A DNA stretch of 64,000 nt, from contig JBDRKJ010000004.1 in the NCBI GenBank assembly GCA_043814035.1, positions 1-64,000 on the forward strand, written 5' to 3'. Below the pieces are notes generated by a model, which worked only from the letters and a program-made list of their open reading frames with translations, searched no databases and had not been told where the DNA came from. The translations under genes and the position numbers were made by a program. The stretch's first letter is position 1, and every line of letters starts with the position of its first letter. Below, piece after piece: positions 1 through 7,535 of this stretch. The stretch is from Peribacter sp043814035 (GTDB lineage: Bacteria > Patescibacteriota > Gracilibacteria > Peribacterales > Peribacteraceae).

Positions 1-115
1 GAGCGTCACGCATGTACAAGTTGCTTTCGCCGTCGATCTCATCAACAATCGTCCCCGTCGATCCCTGAAATACCAGACTCCGAATGAGATCTTCCAGAAG
101 TACATTACACAACAT
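1..115 (-). CDS. N-terminal part of an unrecognised protein, cut by the window edge
   Basis: An open frame on the minus strand begins at an ATG at 115, preceded in frame by a TAA, and runs off the left edge with 38 codons visible. The translation (LLEDLIRSLVFQGSTGTIVD near the start) looks like ordinary soluble protein, but I do not recognise the family. The start is unsure: a CATAAT hexamer overlaps this ATG and would fit a leaderless start at the next ATG, which is in another frame and reads less like protein. Treat as a partial hypothetical gene. Confidence 0.35.
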   Translation of the reverse strand, partial: MLCNVLLEDLIRSLVFQGSTGTIVDEIDGESNLYMRDA

Positions 116-179
116 TATGCGTTTCAAGTCTTAATGTAGGATGCTCCACTTTTGTGTCCTTAAAACGTGGAGTGGCTTG

Positions 180-214
180 CCAGCCGTAGCTCCACTCGGT
201 GGAGCGAAGGCTGG
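180..214. repeat. GTAG/CGAA palindromic repeat, copy next to tRNA-Leu(UAA)
   Basis: An outer 6-bp stem (CCAGCC/GGCTGG) encloses GTAG on the left and CGAA on the right, then a perfect inner stem CTCCAC/GTGGAG with a 3-nt loop. The right arm overlaps the CCA end of the tRNA-Leu gene. The same layout recurs beside other tRNA genes in the window. It resembles REP elements, which carry a GTAG or GGAG tetranucleotide, but no REP-associated transposase gene is visible here. Confidence 0.7.
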
Positions 215-299
215 TGCCGCCGGCTGGAATCGAACCAGCATGCCCGGTAATGGGCAGGGGATTTTAAGTCCCCCGTGTCTACCATTTCACCACAGCGGC
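212..299 (-). tRNA. tRNA-Leu (anticodon UAA)
   Basis: The reverse strand reads GCCGCTGTGGTGAAATGGTA at the 5' end and folds into a cloverleaf with a long variable arm, as expected of a class II tRNA. The anticodon stem GGGGA/TCCCC holds the loop CTTAAAA, giving UAA. The acceptor stem pairs GCCGCTG with CGGCGGC, and the genomic 3' end encodes CCA. The length is 88 nt. A palindromic repeat abuts the 3' end. Confidence 0.95.
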
Positions 300-366
300 T
301 TGGAAGGATCTGTGAGTAGAGTATAGAATGGGAAGAACAAAGTCAGCAGGTGGGATACGTGAGGAA

Positions 367-411
367 GGTAAGGAAGGTAAGGAACGTAAGGAAGGTAAGG
401 AAGGTAAGGAA
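367..411. repeat. five tandem 9-bp repeats (GGTAAGGAA)
   Basis: Five head-to-tail 9-nt units lie between tRNA-Leu and the sortase stop; one unit differs by one base (CGTAAGGAA). The same unit recurs at 39717-39770 in the 3' end of dnaK, where it encodes a Lys/Glu/Gly/Ser-rich tail. Here I see no convincing gene around it. It could be a slippage product or a relic of a displaced dnaK-like tail. Confidence 0.75.
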
Positions 412-447
412 AATGAAACCTTCCTGCCTTTTCTCACCTTCCTCACT

Positions 448-1704
448 TCAGATGGGCAGCATCTCCATCTTGTACTTCGGCGCTTCACGTACGGGCTGCT
501 CACCCACGGCCAGCGGTTCGCCGGTTTCGGGGTCCACTTCTTCAGAAGAGATGATGAGGCGGCGTAAGGTGGTGCCGACCGGTGTGCAGGTCATGAGGGT
601 TGAGAGACGTCGGTCGGCTGGTTGGTCGAGGACGTCTACGTTCGACGGCTTCACTTCGTACTTCGATCGTACGACGTAACGATGCTTGTCACCGCCGTAG
701 TACACCCAGTAGTCATCGCCTTCTGAGAGCATGTGCAGTCTCGCGAAGACGGTCTTGTATCCGCCCGTTGCCCATGGGTAGTAGGAGCTGTGTCCCGTGA
801 CGAAGAAGTTCCCTGCTTGACCGGGCTTGGCGGTGCCGGGGTAGTGCACGACACCCTGTTCGAGCGCCATCTGGATGTCGTACTCAACCTGTACCCAATC
901 TTCGCGAAGCAGTGCTTCGTACGATGGAATGGAGATTGGCACATTGAGGTTCAGCTTTGGAATGATCAGACGGTCTTCGGGCGGACCAACAGGAGGGAGG
1001 AAACTCAAGAGATTGCCCTCATCCTCGCCGCCGGCCGTCGTGAGCATCGGTGACCTGAGAAGTTTCTCGCGAAGCTCTGCTGTCGTGCCTGCTCCCACAC
1101 CTGCTTCCATACGGATTTCCTGTAAGGGATCCAAGCGTGACTGAATGATCTGCCAGAAACTCTGGTAGTTGAGTGTGACGAAGAGGGCGACGAAGAGAGC
1201 GGCAAATGTGCCCCCAAATCGAACGGTGTCGAGGAGGAAGAGCGTGATTCTGCTGTAACGCTTGGGCTCTTTACGTGGTCGAACCACCCAGACCGGTTGC
1301 ACGAGAAACGTCCAAGTTCCGCGCAATGCCCTTAAGAGAAACCGCTGGAATCTCTGCGCAACCGATGCGCAACCTTCTGCACTTTCTCGGTACTGTCGCG
1401 CCCCCTCAGTCAGCAGTCCGTTCGCTCCGCTCTTCGCGTGCAGCGGCAGGGCATTCACACGTGAGCGCAGTTGAGAAATCCACGACGGTGAAGCTCTCTT
1501 TTTCTTTTCGGGCAGGGCTCCATTGGGTTTATCAGGGATGGGTTGTGGCCGCGGAACGTTGACCTTCTCCTGTACGGGTGAAGCCTCCTCGCTGGCAGGA
1601 AGAATGATGTTCCCCTCCGCATCATACGAAGCTGCATGTTGCCAGTGGGGGTGTCGTTCGAGCGGTATCATAGTAGTATACCTCAGAATGCCTTTTTGAG
1701 CCAT
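448..1704 (-). CDS. membrane-anchored sortase (LPXTG transpeptidase family)
   Basis: Sortases cut a C-terminal LPXTG-type signal and attach the protein to a surface acceptor. The 418-aa protein has a long Pro/Lys-rich N-terminal region (about 1-150), one transmembrane segment (about 152-178) and a C-terminal sortase barrel. The catalytic triad is visible: His305 in FVTGHSS, Cys373 in LMTCTPVG and Arg381/382 in the following LRRLII. The cytoplasmic N-terminal extension is longer than usual. The annotated ATG at 1704 has no clear signal; a second in-frame ATG at 1671 is possible. The window also carries a matching substrate with LPPTG at 58636-60294. The sortase class is not assigned from sequence alone. 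Confidence 0.9.
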   Translation of the reverse strand: MAQKGILRYTTMIPLERHPHWQHAASYDAEGNIILPASEEASPVQEKVNVPRPQPIPDKPNGALPEKKKRASPSWISQLRSRVNALPLHAKSGANGLLTEGARQYRESAEGCASVAQRFQRFLLRALRGTWTFLVQPVWVVRPRKEPKRYSRITLFLLDTVRFGGTFAALFVALFVTLNYQSFWQIIQSRLDPLQEIRMEAGVGAGTTAELREKLLRSPMLTTAGGEDEGNLLSFLPPVGPPEDRLIIPKLNLNVPISIPSYEALLREDWVQVEYDIQMALEQGVVHYPGTAKPGQAGNFFVTGHSSYYPWATGGYKTVFARLHMLSEGDDYWVYYGGDKHRYVVRSKYEVKPSNVDVLDQPADRRLSTLMTCTPVGTTLRRLIISSEEVDPETGEPLAVGEQPVREAPKYKMEMLPI

Positions 1705-1740
1705 GGCAAGCGGTGAGTGATGGTAGCAGATTCTTCGGCG

Positions 1741-2844
1741 TCACGGTGTGCGCTTTTGCGATTCAGCAGAGATGATCTGCCCGCATCCTATGATTTCCTG
1801 GCCACGGTAGAGGACGAGTGCCTGCCCCGGCGTGGGAGCACTCACAGGACGAGAAAATCGAAAGAGCCCTGTAGATTCACGAAAAGTGAATGTTCCGCAT
1901 CCTTTTCTCGTCTGCAGTCGTATGCGAGCGGTGAGGGGGTGGCACCGACGTTGTGCAGGCTTCTCGCGCGTAAACGTCAGTGTGTTTACATAGACCTCTT
2001 TAGTGAGAAGAGCCCTAGAAGGAGCCAGAAAAATTGTATTACTTTTTTGATCAATACGAATGATATGGAGAGGCGTCCTCTGCCCGCCAACCTTCAGGCC
2101 CCGGCGTTGGCCAATGGTGTAGAACGGTAGGCCCTCATGCGTTCCGACGACGGTGCTGTCGAGAGTCTTGATGGGGCCGGGTTTGGCAGCGGTAATGGAA
2201 CGTCGCAAGAATGCGGCAGGGGACTTCTCAGGAAAGAAGCAGAGATCCTGACTCTCTCGGTAGCTGACGTGATCGAGAGGAATCTTAAATTTCTTAGCGA
2301 GCGCATAGGTCTCGCGCTTCGTCTTTGTGCCGAGTGGCAGTACGGTGCGTGCAAGCTCCTTCTGGGTGAGACGCGCCAAGAAGTAGCTCTGATCTTTGGT
2401 GGTATCTTTTGCCTCGAGGAGTGCGAAGCCGCTACCTCTTTGTACGATACGCGCGTAGTGCCCTGTCGCCACTTTGTCACACTTGAGCTTGCGGGCGAAT
2501 GTGAGCAGGTGTTTGAACTTAAACGCGCGATTGCAGAGCACACAGGGATTGGGCGTGATACCTCTTCGTGTTGCTCTGATAAAAGGATCCACCACGGTGC
2601 ATTTGAAGGAATCTTGCAGATCGAGTGTGTGGAGTGGAATGCCCAGATTGCTCGTAACCTTTCGCGCGCGAGCGAGTGTCTGTGCATCGCAGCACTTGGT
2701 GGGCAACACTTTGGCGAGAGCAGGAGCCAGTGGATCCTGCCAGAGCTGAAAGCGTACACCGATGACCTCATGACCCTGTTCTTGCAGAAGGCATGCAACC
2801 ACACTGGAGTCGACTCCCCCTGACATGGCGACGAGGATGCGCAT
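1741..2844 (-). CDS. mnmA: tRNA-specific 2-thiouridylase MnmA
   Basis: MnmA is an ATP-dependent enzyme that places sulfur on U34 of Lys, Glu and Gln tRNAs. The 367-aa product has the PP-loop motif SGGVDSS at residues 8-14, the conserved NPCVLCN segment with a catalytic Cys near residue 102, the DLCFF segment in the middle and the C-terminal beta-barrel region. Length fits the family. The start at 2844 is supported by TAGGAT placed 6 nt upstream, which predicts a leaderless message. It is divergent from prfA, 65 bp away, and both belong to translation. Confidence 0.95.
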   Translation of the reverse strand: MRILVAMSGGVDSSVVACLLQEQGHEVIGVRFQLWQDPLAPALAKVLPTKCCDAQTLARARKVTSNLGIPLHTLDLQDSFKCTVVDPFIRATRRGITPNPCVLCNRAFKFKHLLTFARKLKCDKVATGHYARIVQRGSGFALLEAKDTTKDQSYFLARLTQKELARTVLPLGTKTKRETYALAKKFKIPLDHVSYRESQDLCFFPEKSPAAFLRRSITAAKPGPIKTLDSTVVGTHEGLPFYTIGQRRGLKVGGQRTPLHIIRIDQKSNTIFLAPSRALLTKEVYVNTLTFTREKPAQRRCHPLTARIRLQTRKGCGTFTFRESTGLFRFSRPVSAPTPGQALVLYRGQEIIGCGQIISAESQKRTP

Positions 2845-2850
2845 AGGAGC

Positions 2851-2903
2851 ATCCTAGCGTTGTCCAGTTACTCTTCAACACTATGGGGGACTTCTGCCAT
2901 AAT
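2851..2903. promoter_or_regulatory. overlapping divergent promoters of mnmA and prfA
   Basis: For mnmA (minus): -35 TTGAAG at 2873-2878, 16-bp spacer, -10 TAGGAT at 2851-2856, then 6 nt to the ATG. For prfA (plus): -35 TTCAAC at 2874-2879, 18-bp spacer, -10 CATAAT at 2898-2903, then 6 nt to the ATG at 2910. The two -35 boxes overlap, so RNA polymerase can probably occupy only one at a time. Transcripts would begin at or next to the start codons. Confidence 0.6.
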
Positions 2904-2909
2904 GCATTC

Positions 2910-3968
2910 ATGATTGAGAAACTTCGTGCACTGGCAGCTGAGTACGCACAACTGCAGGCGAGCCTTCAGGACCCCGATATCTATGGTGATCCCAAGAAGC
3001 TGGCGGAACTGGGCAGGCGATCGAGGCAATTGCAACCACTCGTCATTCTTCTCAATGAGTACGACCGCTGCGAGAAGGCGATTGCGTTCGTTGCGGAGTC
3101 ACATGAGGCGGATCTTCGAGAGCTCGCAGAGGAGGAGGCCCATCAGGCCGCACTTCGCAAGGAGGAATTACTGACGAAAATGCGGTTATTCCTCGTGCCC
3201 GTCGATCCGTTCGATCAGCGTAATGTCATCGTAGAAGTGCGTGCAGGAACAGGGGGTGAGGAGGCCGCACTCTTTGCGGCAGAGCTTCTGCGCATGTATC
3301 TGCGTTATGCGGAGCAGAAGAAGTGGAAGACGGAGCTGATCAGCAAGACCGATGCCGAAGTAGGAGGGATTAAAGAAGCAGTTATTCGCATTGAGGGTTC
3401 AGCATTCGGCGACTTCAAGTTTGAGTCGGGCGTGCATCGCGTTCAGCGCATTCCCGAAACAGAGAAGAAGGGTCGTGTGCATACCTCCGCCGCTACGGTG
3501 GCTGTACTGCCCGAAGCACAGGAGGTGGATATTACTCTGCGTTCGCAGGATCTGAAGATCGATACCTTTCGCGCCGGAGGAGCCGGCGGGCAGAATGTGA
3601 ACAAGGTGGAGAGCGCGATTCGCATCACGCACGTTCCCACGGGAGCAGTGGTGGCCTGCCAGACAGAGCGCAGTCAGGCGCGTAATCGCGAGATTGCGAT
3701 GAGTTTGCTGCGCAGCCGCATCTACGAAGCCGAGCGCGGGAAGCTGGCAAAGGAGCGTGGCGAAATGCGCTCAGGGCAGGTTGGCTCGGGCGACCGTAGT
3801 GAGAAAATCCGCACCTATAACTTTCCGCAGGACCGCGTGACGGACCATCGCGTGAACAAAAATTTCAGCAACCTACCCTCCATTATGGAAGGGGAGATCG
3901 GCGATATTCTCGAAGCACTCAAGACGTGGAACGTGGAGCAGCAGCTATCGCGCTTAGGCGTCTCGTAA
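2910..3968 (+). CDS. prfA: peptide chain release factor 1
   Basis: RF1 ends translation at UAA and UAG. The 352-aa protein has the catalytic GGQ loop (AGGAGGQNVNKVESA) and the RF1-type stop-recognition tripeptide PxT (IPETEKKGRVHTSA), which separates it from RF2 with SPF. A longer frame opens at 2883, but the ATG at 2910 gives the usual N terminus and lies 6 nt after a CATAAT box. Convergent with the ACP-like gene, whose stop lies only 2 bp away. Confidence 0.95.
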   Translation: MIEKLRALAAEYAQLQASLQDPDIYGDPKKLAELGRRSRQLQPLVILLNEYDRCEKAIAFVAESHEADLRELAEEEAHQAALRKEELLTKMRLFLVPVDPFDQRNVIVEVRAGTGGEEAALFAAELLRMYLRYAEQKKWKTELISKTDAEVGGIKEAVIRIEGSAFGDFKFESGVHRVQRIPETEKKGRVHTSAATVAVLPEAQEVDITLRSQDLKIDTFRAGGAGGQNVNKVESAIRITHVPTGAVVACQTERSQARNREIAMSLLRSRIYEAERGKLAKERGEMRSGQVGSGDRSEKIRTYNFPQDRVTDHRVNKNFSNLPSIMEGEIGDILEALKTWNVEQQLSRLGVS

Positions 3969-3969
3969 A

Positions 3970-4269
3970 TCACTCTTGCAGCATTGATTCGATTGTCGCA
4001 ACGGTGGCGGCGATCACGTCTGCAACGGTTCTCGCCTTTTCAAGCTTTTTGTCAGGAAGATTGAAGTGTCCTTTCTGATTCCTGAGAGCCGACAACGCGT
4101 CGCACTGATCTTCGGTTTCCATGAGAAAACTCTGAAGATCGAGCGAATCGAGATCGCTCAGTAGCATCTCTGGAGTGACGCGATCATGATCCATGCCCGC
4201 ACTAGAGGCGTAGGCATCAACCACGATGTCATGTATGTCTTCTTCAAGATTAGCGCTTTCAGACGCCAT
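3970..4269 (-). CDS. acyl-carrier-protein-like small protein
   Basis: This 99-aa protein has the DSLD-type phosphopantetheine attachment motif (LLSDLDSLDLQSF) after a helix, then a C-terminal part LEKARTVADVIAATVATIE that matches the last ACP helix. Between them lies an insertion of about 15 residues. ACPs carry acyl groups on a phosphopantetheine arm. No fatty-acid or polyketide gene is nearby, so the partner is unknown. An upstream TTG would add 6 residues, but the ATG at 4269 sits 6 nt after a perfect TATAAT, which favours it. Confidence 0.7.
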   Translation of the reverse strand: MASESANLEEDIHDIVVDAYASSAGMDHDRVTPEMLLSDLDSLDLQSFLMETEDQCDALSALRNQKGHFNLPDKKLEKARTVADVIAATVATIESMLQE

Positions 4270-4275
4270 AAAGAT

Positions 4276-4304
4276 ATTATACGTCAAATATTGATTAACG
4301 TCAA
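4276..4304 (-). promoter_or_regulatory. near-consensus sigma70 promoter of the ACP-like gene, predicted leaderless
   Basis: On the minus strand: -35 TTGACG (4299-4304), a 17-bp spacer, -10 TATAAT (4276-4281). Only 6 nt separate the -10 box from the ATG at 4269, so the expected start point (about 7 nt past the hexamer) is the A of the ATG. It lies between the purD stop and this gene. One of the strongest promoters in the window. Confidence 0.8.
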
Positions 4305-4305
4305 T

Positions 4306-5634
4306 TTACCATCCGCGTAGCGATTGCATAGTTTCGCTTCTTTTCTCGATCAGCGATGCTGTGCCAATGTCGGAGCGATGCCGCACGGGCCCCTGCACAC
4401 CTTCACAGAATGCTTCGGCAATACGCTCGGCCTCGGCAATGCTCGCACCGACGCCAACAATGCCTGCAGTGCGCGAGCCTCCCAGATGTAATCCACCCTG
4501 TTCATCCTCCGCAATGTCGCCGAAGAAGAGGTGTGCGTTCGCTGGGACAGGAGGGAACGAAACGAGGGCGCCCTTCTGGTCTTTGCTGACGGGGTAGCTC
4601 TCGGGGGTGAGGTACTTGCAGACGGTGGCCTTCTTCTCAAACGTGACGAGGTCGGGGGTGAGCGTTCCTTTGGTGATGGCTACGCAGATGTCGACGAAGT
4701 CAGAAGAGAGAAGCGGAAGGACGTTCAATGCCTCGGGGTCGCCGAAGCGCGCGTTGTACTCGATCACCTTCACGCCGTCTTGTACTGCGATGAATCCGCC
4801 GTAGAGGATGCCCTTAAATGGCTCGCCACATTCTTGCAGCAGTGCTTCGGCGGTGAGGCGGTTCAACTTACTCGCACGCAAAAGATCCTTTTCTGTGAGA
4901 AAGGGGAGTGAGTGATTGGCATCGGAGTACGTGCCCATGCCGCCGGTGTTGGGGCCGGTGTCGCCCGCGTAGGCGCGCTTGTGATCCTGAATCGCCGGCA
5001 TATCGACGACCTGCGTACCCGAGGTAAATGAGAGCAGGCTGAATTCCACTCCGATGAGTTTCTCTTCGATGACGACGCGTCCTCCTTCTTCGATACATTC
5101 CTTGGCGTAGTGCAGACCCTCTTCGATGGTGGCCAGATGTTCGCCGCTCACTTTGACACCCTTGCCGCCCTTGAGCGCGTCATACTTCACCACGTAGTTT
5201 CCTCCCAATTCCTGTTCAATAAATGTGTTCAATTCTTTTGGCTCGTACGAGGTGAAAACCCGATACTTAGGCAGTGAATCTGGGGCGACCTTGAGCAGGA
5301 GATTGCGGGCGAAACTCTTACTCGATTCGACGCGTGCGAGGGACTTTTTCGGAGCCATAGTAGGAATGCCTTCCGCCTCCAGTAGGTCGGCAAGCCCGGC
5401 GCCGATGGGATCATCGGGCCCGACGATAGCCAAATCAGGCTTGGCCTTCTTCGCAATTTCCATCACCCAAGGAAAATCGAGAATGTCACCGACGTGAAGT
5501 TCGCTTGAGAGTTTCTTCAAGCCAGGGTTCTTGGTCGTACAGACGGAAATAATCTCGGGATGATGGCGGCTGCGCGCCAAGGCATCGGCGATGGCATGTC
5601 CGCGGGCTGAGGAGGCGACGAGGAGAATCTTCAT
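4306..5634 (-). CDS. purD: phosphoribosylamine-glycine ligase
   Basis: PurD joins glycine to phosphoribosylamine with ATP in step 2 of purine synthesis. The 442-aa product shows the N-terminal Rossmann-like part (MKILLVASSARGHAIADAL), the ATP-grasp core (NYVVKYDALKGGKGVKV, VIEEKLIGVEFSLLSF, NTGGMGTYSD, ARFGDPEALNVLPLL) and the C-terminal domain. A longer frame opens upstream at 5673, but the ATG at 5634 matches the family N terminus and lies 6 nt after CATACT. purF, the preceding enzyme, is 1.9 kb away on the same strand, separated by the Cys-rich gene. Confidence 0.95.
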   Translation of the reverse strand: MKILLVASSARGHAIADALARSRHHPEIISVCTTKNPGLKKLSSELHVGDILDFPWVMEIAKKAKPDLAIVGPDDPIGAGLADLLEAEGIPTMAPKKSLARVESSKSFARNLLLKVAPDSLPKYRVFTSYEPKELNTFIEQELGGNYVVKYDALKGGKGVKVSGEHLATIEEGLHYAKECIEEGGRVVIEEKLIGVEFSLLSFTSGTQVVDMPAIQDHKRAYAGDTGPNTGGMGTYSDANHSLPFLTEKDLLRASKLNRLTAEALLQECGEPFKGILYGGFIAVQDGVKVIEYNARFGDPEALNVLPLLSSDFVDICVAITKGTLTPDLVTFEKKATVCKYLTPESYPVSKDQKGALVSFPPVPANAHLFFGDIAEDEQGGLHLGGSRTAGIVGVGASIAEAERIAEAFCEGVQGPVRHRSDIGTASLIEKRSETMQSLRGW

Positions 5635-5640
5635 AGATGC

Positions 5641-5669
5641 AGTATGCAGCAGGCCCTCTGCAGCGGCAA
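5641..5669 (-). promoter_or_regulatory. purD promoter, predicted leaderless
   Basis: -35 TTGCCG at 5664-5669, 17-bp spacer, -10 CATACT at 5641-5646, then 6 nt to the ATG at 5634. It fixes the purD start against a longer frame. Confidence 0.6.
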
Positions 5670-5797
5670 ACAAGGTTTACTCTTCGATCGTCCCTAATAC
5701 ACCTCCTTCAAGTAACACTCTTCGCAGTAGACGATCTCCGGCCGATCAGAAGCACCCGCCCGACCAGAACGACATTGAACATTCAGGACACTTATGT

Positions 5798-7477
5798 TCA
5801 GTAGACTGTGGAAAGATAACAAGACTCACAGTAAACAATTTCTGGTCGTTCGGGCGGGTAGGTGGTCTCCATGTCCTTGCCGCACTTCATACACGGTCTC
5901 TTCCAGAGATTGCGCGGATTTCTGAGGGACATCCTCCTCTTGTGTCGCTCATCGGGGTGGAGGTGAGGGATCGGTAGTTTCATCTTTCGGTAGAAGGCCA
6001 GTTCCTGCTTGGTGATGCGAAACGGCCTCTTCGTCATCTCGCACTTGATAGCCCAGTTCAGGATGTCATCGGGGATCTCGTCGATGGAGCTGGGCAACTT
6101 TTCTGCCGGAATCACCTTACTGACTTGCTGCACCTCGTCCTTCTTCTCGTGCCACTTCCATCCGTGTTCCTTCACTTCTTTCTTCGTGAGCGGAAAGTAC
6201 TCCTGCGCCACGGTCTCGTTGTAGGCAAAGGGGCTCATCGTCACGGGGAAGAACTCTCCCCATTCGCCTGATTTTTGCATGTGCTCGATGATCTGCGGGA
6301 CGAGTTTCTCATATTTCTCCTTCGTGTACTGCTTGTTGAGGATGCAGTATTCCCGGTCGCGAATGCCGCCACAGCCGAAAAGATATTTCGCATTGATGCA
6401 ATATTCTGAGCAGTACACCCCGTAGGTGTGACGTGAGAACGTCGAAAAGAACGTATTCTTTGCTCCGTACATGCCAAGATACTCGTAGCAGAGCTCGTTT
6501 TCTTCCGTGTAATTGTTGTCGTGACAATCCTTTAAGTCCACAACCTGCATGCAGTACGAGCAATCCTCACAGCGATCAACGAAGAACGAGTGAAAGGTAT
6601 TTCTCGAATTGTAGAGATGCGTGCCACTGACATTCTGTACGTTGCCGTTTGGCATGAAGTGGTGTGGGGTGGTTTGTTTGACCGTTTCTAATTGCTCGGC
6701 GAGCTCATGCATGCGGCGTGCATCGCAGAGATCGATCGCTTGCTTCACCGCTTCGTATTCCTCTTTTGTGTACGGCTTATTCCCGATGTGATATTTCTTG
6801 TTACGGAGTCCGGCGCAGGCAATGCACTCGCTGCATCCCTGCATGTCGTAACAGAGAAGGAGGTTGTTGGAGTGGTAGCAATCCTGGCAGAACAGGCAGG
6901 AGTACAGTTTTCGACAGTCGGTACATTCGTAGCAGAGCTCGCACTCACGCGTGACCAAATTGTCGACACAGTCTTTGGAGTAGTATGCGGATCCGTAGAG
7001 GCAGTCTTGAGAGTACACAGGGCCGAACACGAGGTAGCAGCTCTTGCAGTCGCCCACGAAATTGCAGTAGTGGCAGTTCTCGGAGTTGACGATGTAGAGA
7101 CCGATGCGCGGAACGCGACTCTGTAGTTCTGCAAATTGCTCGAAGAAGGGTCGCGTGAAATCCACCTCTTGTGCGTATGTCGTCCCGTGCCACTTGTCAC
7201 TCCACCAGCATGTAGGGCAGTAGACGGGGAATGGCTTGTCGATGGAGTACATGGAGATGATCTCCTCCTTACATAAATCGCATGTGCGTCGTGAGAGGTG
7301 TCGCTCGTTGCGGATCGTGTACCGCCGTTGCTGACGGCAGTTTGGACACAGTGTGGGCGAGGGGATGGGGAACTTCTTTCTACTGAAGACCGGTGAAATC
7401 TTGTCGTAGAACTTCAGATCATCATCGGTGACCTCGAAGGGCTGCTGGCACCAGGAGTTGGCACAGGTTTTCTGCAC
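5798..7477 (-). CDS. large Cys-rich zinc-ribbon-like protein of the CPR-wide type
   Basis: This 559-aa protein has dozens of cysteines, many in CxxC or DCxxC pairs. It opens with a ribbon-like block (MQKTCANSWCQQPFEV, LCPNCRQQRR, TCDLCKEE, YCPTCWWSDK), continues with two tracts of repeated Cys/Tyr motifs, and closes with another CxxC pair region (PCMKCGKD, YCESCY). I recall the same N-terminal arrangement from uncharacterised proteins of many CPR genomes, where the role is unknown. Metal binding is likely. The upstream GTG at 7483 is possible, but the GTG at 7477 gives the family-like MQKTC start and lies 6 nt after TAAACT. Confidence 0.75.
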   Translation of the reverse strand: MQKTCANSWCQQPFEVTDDDLKFYDKISPVFSRKKFPIPSPTLCPNCRQQRRYTIRNERHLSRRTCDLCKEEIISMYSIDKPFPVYCPTCWWSDKWHGTTYAQEVDFTRPFFEQFAELQSRVPRIGLYIVNSENCHYCNFVGDCKSCYLVFGPVYSQDCLYGSAYYSKDCVDNLVTRECELCYECTDCRKLYSCLFCQDCYHSNNLLLCYDMQGCSECIACAGLRNKKYHIGNKPYTKEEYEAVKQAIDLCDARRMHELAEQLETVKQTTPHHFMPNGNVQNVSGTHLYNSRNTFHSFFVDRCEDCSYCMQVVDLKDCHDNNYTEENELCYEYLGMYGAKNTFFSTFSRHTYGVYCSEYCINAKYLFGCGGIRDREYCILNKQYTKEKYEKLVPQIIEHMQKSGEWGEFFPVTMSPFAYNETVAQEYFPLTKKEVKEHGWKWHEKKDEVQQVSKVIPAEKLPSSIDEIPDDILNWAIKCEMTKRPFRITKQELAFYRKMKLPIPHLHPDERHKRRMSLRNPRNLWKRPCMKCGKDMETTYPPERPEIVYCESCYLSTVY

Positions 7478-7535
7478 GTACACAGTTTACCTCATCCGTT
7501 ACCCAATAAACCGTAGATTTGTCCTCCACGCTACA

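Noticed and set aside
367..411. Coding Lys/Glu/Gly repeat protein over the tandem repeat (328-567)
   Set aside because: The frame runs antisense into the sortase gene, has no promoter-like sequence, and carries no similarity beyond the repeat.
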